Below, piece by piece: positions 1 through 10,493 of a stretch of DNA of 23,626 nucleotides. Made by a program: the position numbers and the translations under genes. Origin of the DNA: Spirogloea muscicola. Its lineage: Eukaryota > Streptophyta > Zygnematophyceae > Spirogloeales > Spirogloeaceae. The notes below the pieces were generated by a model. The model was not told where the DNA came from. It was given only the letters and a program-made list of their open reading frames with translations, and made no database searches. Numbering within the stretch: the stretch's first letter is position 1; every line of letters starts with the position of its first letter. The stretch spans positions 1,128,664 through 1,152,289 of the forward strand of contig WELB01000019.1 in assembly GCA_009602725.1 (NCBI GenBank), written 5' to 3'.

Positions 1-171
1 GCCGCCGAGGGCCTCGCCGCCGTCCGGTACAGCGGCCCGATTGACGTCATGCGCCACGTGCTGCGGCTGGAGGGCGGCGTGCTCGGCCTCTTCAAGGGCC
101 TCACGCCCACATTGCTGCGCGAAGTCCCGGGCAATGCCTTCATGTTTGGCGTCTATGAGGCTGTCAAGCAG
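1..171 (+). CDS. Mitochondrial carrier family protein, partial exon
   Basis: The frame is open from base 1 and reads into a typical end of a mitochondrial carrier repeat: residues Y-S-G-P-I-D, then an EGG..GL(F)KG motif, then LREVPGNAFMFGVYEAVKQ. From memory this pattern is closest to plant BOU / carnitine-acylcarnitine-type carriers of the inner mitochondrial membrane; the substrate is not determined. The exon ends at CAG|GTAACG, a good donor in phase 0. The 5' part lies outside the window. A third carrier repeat (P-x-D/E-x-x-K/R signature) is expected after this exon, but none is visible in the following 650 bases. The gene is therefore truncated, continues through an unusually distant exon, or is an assembly remnant. 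The family call is firm; the subfamily is tentative. Confidence 0.75.
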
Positions 172-285
172 GTAACGGCATCCAGCCTGATCCCCCTTAC
201 TTGGGCGATAGCGTCCACTTTGCGCAGATCTGCCAGTACTATTGCTGACCACTGCCACTGCTTGACATCTCCCTCCATTCCTCCG

Positions 286-312
286 TCCCTCCCTCCCTCC
301 CTCCCTCCCTCT
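286..312. repeat. (TCCC)n microsatellite
   Basis: Six or more perfect TCCC units lie in the intron after the carrier exon. The pyrimidine-rich tract sits inside a non-coding segment. Confidence 0.85.
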
Positions 313-722
313 GGGCCTTTCACAAGCCACTGCCTCCTCGGAGCAGCCTTCTTCTTGCATCCTTACGGCCCTTCGGCCCCTCAATACACTTGAAGGAGGT
401 GCTTTCAGTACTCCGCTTACCACGCATGTTGCAGCATGACTCACTACCCTGTCTCATCCACTAGGTAACAGATTTGCCAACCTGCACGGGCACAGCGATC
501 ATCAAGGAGTTGCCGATGGAAAGCACAGCCCCTCCGCCATCCCGGCTGTCTCTCAGCTCACTGCTTACAATGGGGATCTGTCTCTGCAATAGCCCGTCGT
601 GCTTCAGTGGACCGCAGATAGAGCTTGACAAGGAGACAAGGTAAATTCATGGCCGCGTGTGCTCGCTCAACCAGATGTTATATTGACTTGCATGAAGATG
701 CAAAGACGCCACCCAATGGCAT

Positions 723-727
723 TTACA
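723..727 (-). terminator. TGTAA-type poly(A) signal for DUS3
   Basis: Plus-strand TTACA reads TGTAA on the minus strand, about 100 nt after the DUS3 stop codon. TGTAA is the known dominant polyadenylation signal in green algae. A five-base match can arise by chance; position and strand support it. Confidence 0.45.
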
Positions 728-829
728 CGTAGCATGGTGAATCTATTCCTCTCCCGGATATCCATAAACAGATCAGCACCTCGGCCTACAAATAATCATG
801 CCGTAAAGGCCTGCAATAATAGACTTGCG

Positions 830-3800
830 TCAGCCATTTTCGGCCAGGTCGTATGAGTTGGACTTGTGCTTGGGGACAAAGGAAAAGTTGGCTGGCGTGG
901 GCCCCAGAAGCATCTCGCTTAGCTTGACCTGCGCAACCCATCGGACGACGTTGCCTGCGAGCGTCAGCATGGGATACAGCAACTAAACCAGCACAGCAAA
1001 GTCAAGCGACAAGCAGCAACCCTTCTCACGATGAAGTCACACCCTCAGCTATCCGCCCGAATGCAGGAAAATGTGGACCATAGAATGGCAGGACCGATTC
1101 CTTTCACATCACCTGGACAGAACAACAGGTGAATTAGGGTTCAGGAAATTAGGGGTTAGGGTTGCCTCTGGTGCTGTGGCTTACCCAGTCAGTGGCCTGG
1201 TCAGAGGCCATAAGCGTCTCAAGGTCGTTCCTGCCAAAGTAGCTTGGCGGCCGCCAGTTCATCTTCTGCGGAAGTATGTCCAGCAGCCCGACCGGGATGT
1301 ACCTGTGCAGGAAGCCCAGCCATTCCAGGAGATAATGCCGCGTGGTCTCCACACCTGCCAAGAAGAAGCCGAGCCACACAGGTTAGATACGCAGGTAAGA
1401 GTCAGCAACTATAAATGTCTCCACAATAAAGTCTTCCATTTACTACAAAAATATTGCATGCGAGTGCTTGCAAGTCTGGGTCGATGAGGCATGATCCAGA
1501 AGCTAAGAAGAATTTCAACCAGAGTGGAATGACCACAGCATAAAAAGTGCATTAGATTGTGAAAGGAGGACCAGCAGCCACTTCAACCATGCGTCCTAAA
1601 TTCGGCACGCCCCGTGCTCTGACAAATAGTGCGATGGCGAACCTTTGGTGTCAGAACCCCAGTGCTCGAGCCCAAAACGAGCATAATCCTGCAGGATCGA
1701 AAACCGCTCCCCCGAGCTGATGTCCCAGTAGCGCTGCTCCTTAATTTCGGTCAAGAGCCACGGCTGCCCAAGCAAGACAAGAGTGGTGTCAGCTGACAGC
1801 AAAAGACACAAACCTGGCCGCAAACGACACAAACTTGATATGTTGACAGCTGCGATGTGGTAATCATCCAGTCAATTGATGCAAATACAGCAGACTTTGG
1901 AACTCACTTATACTCTTACTTTGCAGGAACTGTGAAATATTGATCAACTGCTATAAGATAAACACACATCTTATCGTAAATGGAAATTTAAAGGTGTGGA
2001 AGACCTTGATAAGCACTCCGCGTGCCAGCATGCAGGTGTCCACTCCAGGGCCCCCCATGGCCATGCGCTCATTCCAATCGGTGAAAGAAAAGACGTCACC
2101 ATTTCCAATCACCTACAACAAGGGGTGGCTTCAATCTGGCTTCTTCTTGAGATTCTCCAAAGAGTGCTTGATTCTCAAAGTGCTGCTCAACTCTAGTCCA
2201 AGAAAGGTGTCACAAAGATCAGATTGTGTAAGTCAGCTGATGGCAGCACACCAAATCATTCAGCATAGAAGAAGGTGGCCTTCGGGTGCTCACCTGCAAG
2301 GATGATGGTGCACACTCCCGGCACTTCTGGATGTAGTCCCAGTCCGCCGTCCGGCTATACCGTTGCTGTCGTGTCCGGCCGTGGACGACAACTGCCGAGG
2401 CCCCCCAGTCGGGGAAGTTCGGGATGAGGTTGTGAGCGCAGTTCTTGCCCTCATAGTACGCCATGCGAACCTATAGCAGTGTACAACAGAAGGTATTTTA
2501 GCAACTGACAGGAAAATTGATCAACATTCCAGATGCTCTGTAGTTGACCTTGACATCTAGTAGGTGGCTAGTGGGATGGACGTAGCCTCTTATTGACCTT
2601 GACATCTAGTAGGTGGCTAGTGGGATGGACGTAGCCTCTTGAATGCAAAAACCTACATGCTTCACCTTGTAGCGGTTCATGACCAATGCCTGTAGAATTA
2701 CATAACTTGCAGTCATGGAGCTCAATAGCAGCAATGTGCTGCTGCCTTGCTAATTAACGAGCACGTCTGCTTCCTAAGCTTTAGAGTGAATGATGTTGTT
2801 GAAATGACCTTGACTGTGAGGCTGCTGTCGATGGCGGCAGACGTGGCACGCAGGCACTGCTCCAGCCTCATCGGCTTTGTCAACAGGCAGGACCCAGCAC
2901 CCTGCCAACCAAAAGGGAGAACTTGGTCAATAAGGGCCAATTAAACCCTCTGTCTCCACAACCCAGACTCTGAGACTGATCATTCGCCAAAGCGTTGCCC
3001 TACTTGCGACCAATCAAGTAGGTTGCCCATGTTGCAGTTGCATTGAAGGCCAGTTATGGTCTTTGATAGAATCCTCAGATTCAAGCTTCAAGCCCTCCCT
3101 CTTGATGCAAAATTTGCAGCCGAACGAAGCCGCAAGGTGCGGATTGCTGACGTGCAGGTTAAGACCATCTTGCATCAGGGTTGCTCTGCAGCGTCCAGCC
3201 AATCCTTGATAACAGAGTATGGCAAGGACAGCGGAGGACTTTGAGCCCTAAGTCCTATCCCTATAAAAGTGAGAGCCCAAGAGCATGCGTCCTTTGTGAG
3301 AGCCAACAGTTTAGAGATGTACGTTTCTTGAATGCACATTAGATTACGGGTTTGCGTTGTAAGGAGTGCATCGCGCAGTGAGTGGCATCTGAGCCCCTCA
3401 CCTTGTTCACCACGAGATCGATGGGGCAGCCCATGTTGATGTCAAGGAAGTCAATCTGAGCCGCCGCCGCGGACTCACGAGCTGCAGCGTCAATAGGCGG
3501 TCTGATGCAACAACAGGGCCCATAAGGCAAGAAGACATCATGAGGAGCTCCCTCTGCATCCGACGCGAGCAGCAGATATCAAGAGGTGCGGTCAGCGTCT
3601 GAGGTCTAAGCCTAGACGCTGCTTGCCACGCCCTTCAAGGAACTCACACCTGGCACTCGCGCTCGACAATCTCGGCGGTGCGTGCAAGCGTGTCGGGGTG
3701 CGCGCCACAGATTTGCACGCCAAAGACGTCCTCACTTGTGTGCCGCCGCAGCAGCGCCCACTCCGACGCCTGGCCCTGTATTCGACCCCCAGCATGAGGT

Positions 3801-6625
3801 TTGGCAAATGCCGCAATCTCGAGCCTAATTGTTGCAAATGGGGCAGAGGTCACTACAGGCATCCATTAGCGCAGAACATGCATAAACAGGTAACAGTATC
3901 CCCAAGTAAAACCCAGGTCCCAAGTTGATGGCGATCAGGAGGGCAGGGGGCATACAGGCACTCGCCACTCGCCTGGAGCAGGTTGGTGCACATAGCCATC
4001 TCGCCGCACGTGATGTCGGCGCCCAGCGTCTTGGCGACGCGGCGGAAGGGCAGGTTCCCGACTGTCGTCAGCGGCGCGAGATATAGCTTGCCGCGGAAGT
4101 CGACCACCCGCCGCTCCCGCGGAGGGGCCCGCGTCGGCTCTGGAGCCCCGCCATCGACGTCCCCATGTGGACCTGCTACTGTGGCCTCGCTGACGGACCC
4201 ATTCACACCACTGCCAATGGGAGCGCCATCGTGCTCCTCAAGGCCGTGGGATCTGCCATCGCCCACCCTCCGCAGCCGCTTGACGCCATCGGCCTCCAGT
4301 GCGTCCTCGTTCCCACTGTGGAGAGCCATGCCTTCCTCCACCGCAGCCGGCTCGCCATCCCCCGCAAGCTCTTGGACCTTCCGCTTGAAGCCCTCGCTAA
4401 CATTTTGCAGGCCGTCATCGCCCTCCTTGCCAGACATGTCGTCCAGCACCACGTCCTCGCCAGGCAGTCCTTTCGGCGGGCGCACCTTGGCCTTGCTCTA
4501 GAAGCACAGGCATTGCATACGAGCAGCATTATCAGGCACTTGTAGATCCTGTTATGTTTCTGAATCCAGTTGTTAATGGAAAACCATCACGAGCTAGTCA
4601 ATCCTCACCCAGCTGCCTAGCCTTCAGCACTCATCTCACTCTTCTCACGCCACTTGCTGGCCGTAAGCACTGCACACTACTCCTTCCAAAGCACAAATTG
4701 TACACCTATTGGCTTGACCTTCCTATCTATTTCTTCTAACTTCGGGTTGAAGAAGTTTGACTCAAGTGGTGCTCAGGTGGTCCACTCCTTTTTGTACATG
4801 TATTTCCAATAACCTGCACACCAGCATAGCTAACAGACTGGCTGATAGGAAATATGTCTGCGGTTGCAACTTAGGCACTACGGGCTTGGACTTCATATTG
4901 CTGTCTTTACCAGGAGGCCGTGGGCGCGAAGGTATGCATCGGCGCGCGGGAAGGCGACGCGGTTCTTCCACAGCAGCTTCTGCAGCTCCTTGCTCAGGCC
5001 GTTGGCCTCTCCCTCGGGGCCTTTCTTCTGTGCGGCCCCTTGCTCAGGGGCGACGCCCGCTGCTGCCACGCCGTTTGCAGGAGCGGCGTGCCGCCCTGCG
5101 AAGCGGCAGGCCAGCCCGAAAGGGCACAGGTAGGGCTTGCTGGCAAAGGGGCAATCGCCGTCCAGGTCGGCAGGTTTCTGCAGTCAGCCACAATTATGAC
5201 TGCTCAGAGAAACAGTCCTGATCAGAGATAACAGACGCTATGTCAACATGTATTACCGTGTGTAGGAGAAAGTGCTAGAAGTGCTGAGGTATATGTGCTA
5301 GTGCAAATCTGATCCTAAACCCCAATCCACCGTCACTCTCCGTCTTGCCTGTGGAGGTGTCAGGGAGGTATCCAGTCCTGCAGAGGCATGCTAAGTGCTT
5401 GCTAGCCGCGGCCTTGCCGTGAGGAGCAAGTGTGCAAGACATAAGCTGCGACTGTCCCGCTCTCAGACAAAGCACACACCATCATCCGGGGTCACGCAGT
5501 TACTTTAAGATGGGGCCCAACGCTTGCGACTACATGCAGATGAAGTGAAGGCGAGAGCATTGTGGGCTAGGAAGGAGGGGCAGGACTGACGTGGCAGCCC
5601 TGGGCTTCGTCTTCATGGAGGATGAAAGCCTCAAGGCTTGACAACCCAGCGATTAACTCCAGTGAGTAAGTCAGGGGGAGTAATGAGTCAGGAGTTCTGA
5701 AAACCCTGAGCGTAGATTCGAAGTCGGGTTCAGAAGAATAGCAAGAGGGAAGTACTGGCTACCTGGGCAAGGAAGCCCGCCAGGTCATGGTTGAAGCGGC
5801 AGGCAGCACCATAGGGGCAGGCATCGGTGCGGCCGGCCCGAGCTACTGCTGCACAGACGTGCTCTGCTGACACCTTCGCCTGCATGATGAGGCGGGACCA
5901 GGCGCGGAGAGTCAGGCTGGTGATCAATTGCTGCAGAAACACAGGGCAAGGCAAATAGAAGGGGCAACACAATCAAGATATATCCTACATGGCCAATGGA
6001 ACTGTAAGTCAACTATACTTTGATCTCATCCTGAGCAACAGTAGCTGTAGCGCCTAACGAGACAAAAAGTAAGGCTGCAAAAGAAGAAGATGGGCTGCTG
6101 ATCATAGAACCGTCAAAGGCTTTCAGTCCTGTTTCCGTAGGTTCATGAACATGATTTTCATTTGCGGATAATTCACGGAGCTTTTGGAAATGGTCCGATG
6201 ATTATTATCAAGAAGTATTCAAGACATGATGTGCGACTCTCATGTGTGCTAGTCTAGTGTCGAGATAAACATAAGAATTGATTGAGCCTTACATTTGCAA
6301 TGGTGTAAGATACGGTGAATCACCTGCTGCCGCTCCCGCTTCTGCTGCCGCCGGGACTTCTTGCCCGCCGGCATGCCCGCCGCCGTCAGCGGCGCCAGCA
6401 TTGCGGGCGCCGCCACTTGAACCCCATTCTCCAGATTCGCAGCACTTGAGGCTGAAGTCCCTTCCGTCTGCTCTGGGGTCTTTCCGCCCTCCTTCGCCGA
6501 CCAGCCCCTCGGTCGCAGGTATTCCCGCTTTACCGGCGCCCGGTTCTTGGCAACCAGCTCCGCCGGTGTCAGGGCGGTGGTGCTGTCTGCCAGGCTGCTG
6601 CAGGCAGGTGGAGCTTCTGCGCTTC
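830..6625 (-). CDS. DUS3: tRNA-dihydrouridine synthase 3 (CCCH zinc finger DUS3), 12 exons
   Basis: DUS3 is an FMN enzyme that reduces a uridine of the tRNA variable region (U47 in the yeast enzyme) to dihydrouridine, using NADPH. Exons, high to low: 6625-6324 (start uncertain), 5879-5763, 5177-4911, 4497-3973, 3775-3650, 3455-3402, 2901-2809, 2470-2294, 2112-2005, 1763-1643, 1354-1185, 928-830 (TGA). All junctions keep frame, giving about 718 residues. In order they hold [15 protein letters not shown]; a first CCCH finger (C-X11-C-X5-C-X3-H); a second finger ending [13 protein letters not shown]; the [18 protein letters not shown] segment; a long acidic variable linker; the flavin-barrel start [29 protein letters not shown]; the catalytic Cys in [14 protein letters not shown] (codon 3428-3426); the [18 protein letters not shown] motif; and a terminal [13 protein letters not shown]. 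The initiating Met was not found: the frame stays open upstream without DUS3-like sequence, so a small first exon is probably missing. Family identity is very secure. Confidence 0.93.
1133..1163. repeat. Short telomere-like TTAGGG/TTAGGGG tract in a DUS3 intron
   Basis: The intron between the last two DUS3 exons contains AATTAGGGTT and AATTAGGGGTTAGGGTT close together. This resembles algal/plant telomere units but is very short and degenerate. Confidence 0.25.
2544..2640. repeat. 48-bp direct tandem duplication (period 49) in a DUS3 intron
   Basis: Bases 2544-2591 and 2593-2640 are identical by eye, separated by one base. Both lie in the intron between the exons at 2809-2901 and 2294-2470. 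A perfect tandem copy points to a recent slippage or duplication event, or to an assembly artefact. Confidence 0.9.
3776..3972 (-). other. GC-AG intron of DUS3
   Basis: The exon ending NLLQ stops at CAG and is followed on the minus strand by GCGAGT. The next exon begins after TACAG with GGC CAG (G-Q-A-S-E-W), which restores the conserved [13 protein letters not shown] junction in phase 0. Nearby GT dinucleotides would insert residues that the family lacks, so a GC donor is the best reading. Confidence 0.75.
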
Positions 6626-6784
6626 CTGCAGCTGGGAAGGAGCCGCTGGCCGTCAGCTGCCCAGCCCAAGGGACTCGGGCGTGGGAGAATGCAGGCGAGG
6701 CATGAAGGAAGGCCGGGTCATGAAGAGAGGGCGGGGGGGTGACAGAGGGAGAGGGAGGCGGAGGGGGGGTGGAGAGGAGAGCAA

Positions 6785-7311
6785 GAGGGCGAGGGTGACA
6801 ATGCTGACAACGTCTACTGGCAACACCGCGTGAGCCGGCATGAGGCGGCTCGGATTGTCCTCCATGGCAGTGCTGAATTTGAAGCCTGCAATGTGACCAT
6901 CGAGGTACCAGCATCTGTTTACAGGCTGCAGTATAATGCATGAAGGCATGCTGATTATTTGTCACTTCGTCTGCTGGCATCCTACTGGGACTGACCAGAC
7001 CATCACGGGTGGTCTTTGGCTGTCGCAGGGCCAGCAGACATTCGAAGTCCCGACTGGCCATCGAATGCGCGTGTCATCCTCTGCCAGCGGTGGTGCGCTT
7101 TCGCCGTGCTCACTGAGGCTGTTGATTATTTGTCGGCCCGTTTTGTGTCCCTCTTGAAACATCTAGATCTAATACTGGTCTCTGATTTTCTGCTGCAGGA
7201 ATGCAATGCCACTTGGAGCCTTTGTCAAGCGTTCACAGCAGCTGGGAATGGAAGTACGAGCTTCACGCTGAGGACATGAAGGTTGAGCTCACGCAGACGT
7301 TATCGAGCTAA
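6785..7311 (+). CDS. C-terminal exons of a UDP-sugar pyrophosphorylase-like protein (5' part missing)
   Basis: Three exons join in phase: about 6785-6904, 7029-7089 and 7199-7311 (TAA at 7309). They encode RIVLHGSAEFEACNVTIE, then GQQTFEVPTGHRMRV, then SSWEWKYELHAEDMKVEL near the C-terminus. From memory, a stack of short beta strands with FEVP.G+R and a closing W.WKY motif resembles the C-terminus of plant UGP3-like nucleotidyltransferases, but this is not certain. Donors GTACCA and GTGGTG and acceptors TCGCAG and CTGCAG fit. An in-frame TGA at 6740 limits the first exon on the left, and no good plus-strand acceptor is visible in the purine-rich tract there. Upstream exons would have to overlap DUS3 antisense, and none were found. 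It is either a real gene tail displaced by rearrangement or assembly error, or a duplicated gene fragment. Confidence 0.5.
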
Positions 7312-8059
7312 CACTAAGCGGCCTGCACATGTCCTACTACATTGCTGCAAGCTTAGCTGGCAGTTCTCTTTCACATTGCTGCATTAGTCAAGCAGACAGC
7401 TGGCGGCCTAGCTTACGCCTCGCAAGAGCCCCTTGGAAACAGATAATCCCATTCATTCTTGAGATTCATTCTTGAGCAGGTTGCCAGAGTCGTCTGGGCC
7501 GGTCTCAAAGTATGCTTGGCATTCATTGGCACTGGTCAACGATTTTGTTGACACTGCCTTCCTCGTTGGCACCACTGACAATGATTGGAGCTATGTGGAC
7601 TTCTGAGATTGGCGCACGTTGGCCTCAATCACAACCAACTTGGGCAGCCAACATATGGTGTCTATCTCCTGAAGGTTGCCAAGTAAAGGTAGCTGCAGGT
7701 GTTACTGCCTTTCAAGCAGGCACCTCAGGCCCATATCGATGCCAGCAACACAGCTCTGAGCAAGGGGCTGGAGGCAGCAAGGTGCTGGAGGCAGCTGAAT
7801 GAGGGGCGGGGCATGGCAGGGCTTGGCACTGTTGCAATCATTAGCTCAGGCGTGTACGTCCAGCCAGCAGTGGGCGGGCCATGAAGCTGATGCCTCAATT
7901 CCAGGGCAGCACTACAGCCGCGTCAAAGCAGCTAGTGATGCGGGTGTCGTGAAGCTCTAAGCTTCTTTTTGAGGCGCTGGCGACCCTGCACAGCGAAAGC
8001 TCACTGCACCATATTGACCAGGTGACAGCCTTGTGCTTGACGCAATGTACTGAGGCATG
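7312..8059. other. Region between the pyrophosphorylase-like tail and NOP58; no assigned gene
   Basis: This should hold the 3' untranslated regions of two convergent genes. A plus-strand open segment around 7508-7606 (peptide with YAWHSLALVNDFVDTAFL, ending TGA) and another around 7640-7884 have no recognisable family. No TGTAA signal was seen on either strand here. Confidence 0.4.
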
Positions 8060-10030
8060 CTACAACTCAGCCTGCTGGGTCTTCTTCTTCTTCTTTGGTT
8101 TTTCTGTTCCTCCGTTGAGTGCAGCAGCACTGGAGTCTCCTGCAGCTTTCCTCTTGACCTTCTTGCCAGCCAGCCCCTCTTCAGCATCTTCCTCAAAGTA
8201 CCTTTCCTTCTTCTTTCTTGTTGCCTTCTCCTGTGCTCATGCAGGCAAGGTTGAGGATTGGAAATACCAGGATAGACATTTAACATCATATTATATTTAT
8301 TCCTCTCAGGCCACTTCATTAGCAGACAATGTAGTCTCCGATTAGCTTACCACCTTAGACTCTAGTCGCCACCTCTGACACGCAATGCCAGACAGAGGTG
8401 AGTGACGACTTACTGTGACTGGAGCACCACCGTCTGGTGCCGGCTTCACAGTGACAGTTGTCTCCTCCATCTCTATCGTTTTCACTATCTTCTTCTTCTT
8501 GGGCCTTGTCTCCGCCGGCTCGCCTGCTGCAGGAGTCGCCTCAGGTGCCTCGACAACAGCCTCTCCCGTGCTGACCACTGACTCCTTTTTCTTCTTCTTC
8601 TTTTTCTTCAGCTCTGCTCGAGCTTCACCAGCAGCCTCCTGAGCGTCGACTGTCAAAGTCGAGTCAGCCGCCGGGTTGTACGCCTGCATTGTGGAGCCAA
8701 CATATGAGTGCAGTGGTAAGGCCTCCACAAGCTCCAGATTCTATCTGATAAGGCAGGACTCATGCTCGCCAACCATTTCAATTACCGGCAGTGAGTTATG
8801 GACAGACTCCCCACCTTGGCTGTCGTTAGGAGGAGAGGGGCATCCCTTTTGCGATCGCGGTCATATGCCTCCACCATGGGCTTGCCCCGTGCAGCGCCGC
8901 TTGTCTTGGCCATCGTCCGGCCCTCCAGCTGCCGCAGCCTCGCCTCCAGCTGCACATAAAGGAACTGCACTGCTTACCAGCCAAGATCGTGAAATTACAT
9001 ATGTTTGTTCCATCTGGCCCACGCAAACAAATGGATGCAGCATGCACTTGACCACGCTCTGACAATTACTGCACTCCTATGTCTTGGGTGCTTCAAGGAC
9101 GGTGGCTGCGTGAACCTTGGCCCGGCTCTCGAGGCCAATGGTGGGTTCTGAGCTCTCAGCGAGGGCGTCGATGCGGATCGAGAGTGCACACTTGGCAGCA
9201 AGCGAGCGCGAGATTTTGCCCTTCAGCTTTGGCGGCGCCTGCCCGATGAGCGACGCATGATATATCAGCCCATACTTGGGCGTCTCGTGTTTTGTTTTCA
9301 GCGCACGAAAAAGTGCCTGCACAAAGCGAGAGGACAGAGTCAAAAGTGTGGTTTGATAGTCAGCCTACTGCCCAAAACATGATCCGTCAAATGTAGCTTC
9401 TGACGCCTATTGAAGTAGCTGAAAGTATGTCACCTTCTCTGCGCCCAGGATCTGCACGGTGCTGGCGGGAAATTTGGCCAGATTGATGAGGCTGCCCGCA
9501 TGTGCGATGAGGCGCGCACCCACAAGCTCGCCAACGAGCACCGTGAGGTTGGGCGCAATCGCCGCCATGCGTGAGCGCAGGTAGTCATATAGCTGTGCGC
9601 GGTACTCAGCCAGCGAGATGACCTGCTCGCACAGCGCCACGATATTCGCCATGTCCTGCTCGCTGACCTCCGTGCCCATGGAGATGACTGCCGCCTCCTT
9701 CATGTCCACCTCCACCTCCTCAGAGAGAACCTGGCCAAAATTTGCACGTTGAACACAATATAGCCGATGTGAATTTCTCACTACACTTCCAGCAATGGCA
9801 ACTCTGTCAGCTACTGAACTTGGCACTGCAATGTCATTGGATTGAAAATTGGGTTGCTGCGAGAGTACGTGCCAGCAGAAGGGTGTTGAGAGCGGCAGGG
9901 GCACCTCAGAGAAGTCCATGGAGGCGGCGCTCGTCCGCGGCCCCATCAGGCGCACGACCTTGGCATACTCGATGTTGTCCGTGACAATCTTGGCAAGCTC
10001 TGGAAAGTGCCAGCCGTACCATTCGCGCAC
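8060..10030 (-). CDS. NOP58: Nucleolar protein 58 (box C/D snoRNP core), 5'-truncated
   Basis: NOP58 is a core protein of box C/D snoRNPs, which direct 2'-O-methylation of rRNA in the nucleolus. Exons, high to low: 10030-9905, 9730-9434, 9316-9116, 8949-8815, 8683-8414, 8230-8060 (TAG), all phase 0, 399 residues. They contain [16 protein letters not shown], the [19 protein letters not shown] coiled-coil region, the Nop domain ([18 protein letters not shown]; then [20 protein letters not shown] and [17 protein letters not shown]), the RLRQLEG segment and a Lys-rich tail with a run of eight lysines. KYGLIYHAS and [11 protein letters not shown] separate it from NOP56. The usual protein is about 500 residues; the N-terminal domain is absent because the sequence stops exactly at the N at 10031, and nothing beyond it matches. 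Confidence 0.93.
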
Positions 10031-10031
10031 N
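10031..10031. other. Ambiguous base N, probable assembly junction
   Basis: The only non-ACGT base falls precisely before the first surviving NOP58 codon on the minus strand. The bases beyond it do not provide an AG acceptor or NOP58 coding sequence. This is the behaviour of a contig join rather than a miscalled base. Confidence 0.6.
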
Positions 10032-10403
10032 CCCGGCCTGGGGGCCCACGGCGCGGGTCAGCTTACTAGCACCAAGGTGATGAGCAGTCTGCCACAGTGC
10101 TTGCCTTCGTACTCGGCCACTCAGGCCCTCCATGGTTGACAGCCGCACCGCCTACATCGTTTTCAGCCGCATTCATCGTTCGAAGCTGCTCTTCTGAATA
10201 CCAGCAGCCGCATGTCCTGTATCACTCGATACACTGATCATTCCGTGGCGGCTGCCTGCAGCAGCAGCTCCTCCCCGCAGCTCGCCGCCGCGCCACCACC
10301 CAGGCCGCGGTGAGGCGCCGCCATGGCGCCCGGCCTCCGCTGAAGCCCGGCCGCGTTCGGCGTCCAAGCTCGAGCTCGAGCTCGACGCCCGCCTCCTCCT
10401 GGG
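10032..10403. other. Upstream region of the large secreted-protein gene
   Basis: GC-rich leader before the ATG at 10404. It includes a short AGCTCG repeat (about 10367-10385) with overlapping CTCGAG palindromes. No TATA box or other promoter element could be identified with confidence. A minus-strand open segment near 10055-10120 is unassigned. Confidence 0.4.
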
Positions 10404-10493
10404 ATGGCGCTCGCGGCGGCGGCCATGCCAGGCTGGAAGGCGCTGCTCTGGGCCGCCGTGCTGCTGGGCTGCTGTGCCACCGGCGCGCTCGCC
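10404..10493 (+). other. Signal peptide of the large protein
   Basis: Residues 1-30 have a short start with one Lys, a hydrophobic core (ALLWAAVLLGCCATGALA) and a likely cleavage after A-L-A, just before a Cys. A second in-frame ATG at 10425 (residue 8) would keep the same signal, so the exact start is ambiguous. It implies secretion through the ER. Confidence 0.8.

Larger units (their letters stand above)
172..829. other. Intron/intergenic stretch after the carrier exon
   Basis: This begins with the carrier donor GTAACG and includes a CCCT microsatellite. A possible acceptor (CACTAG) ends at about 464, and a short open frame follows it to a TAA near 642, but its peptide has no carrier character. 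No other gene was recognised before the 3' end of DUS3, which approaches from the other strand. Confidence 0.5.

Noticed and set aside
1071-1487. Plus-strand 138-codon open frame
   Set aside because: It is antisense to a strongly conserved DUS3 exon (1185-1354).
6278-6742. Plus-strand 154-codon open frame
   Set aside because: It is antisense to the conserved DUS3 exon and its composition is that of a GC-rich shadow frame.
6249-7061. Long minus-strand open frame of 270 codons starting at 7061
   Set aside because: Only its last third (from about 6625) looks like DUS3; the upstream part is low-complexity and Pro-rich and overlaps the plus-strand exons. I used it only as the source of the first visible DUS3 exon.
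7508-7606. Plus-strand peptide with YAWHSLALVNDFVDTAFL ending at TGA
   Set aside because: Short, no recognised family and no clear splice partners; it may be chance or a gene relic.
10055-10120. Minus-strand peptide containing AEYEGKHCGRLLITLVL followed by a GTAAGC donor
   Set aside because: It looks exon-like, but there is no partner exon and no recognised family; it could be the edge of a gene on the other contig. Too weak to annotate.
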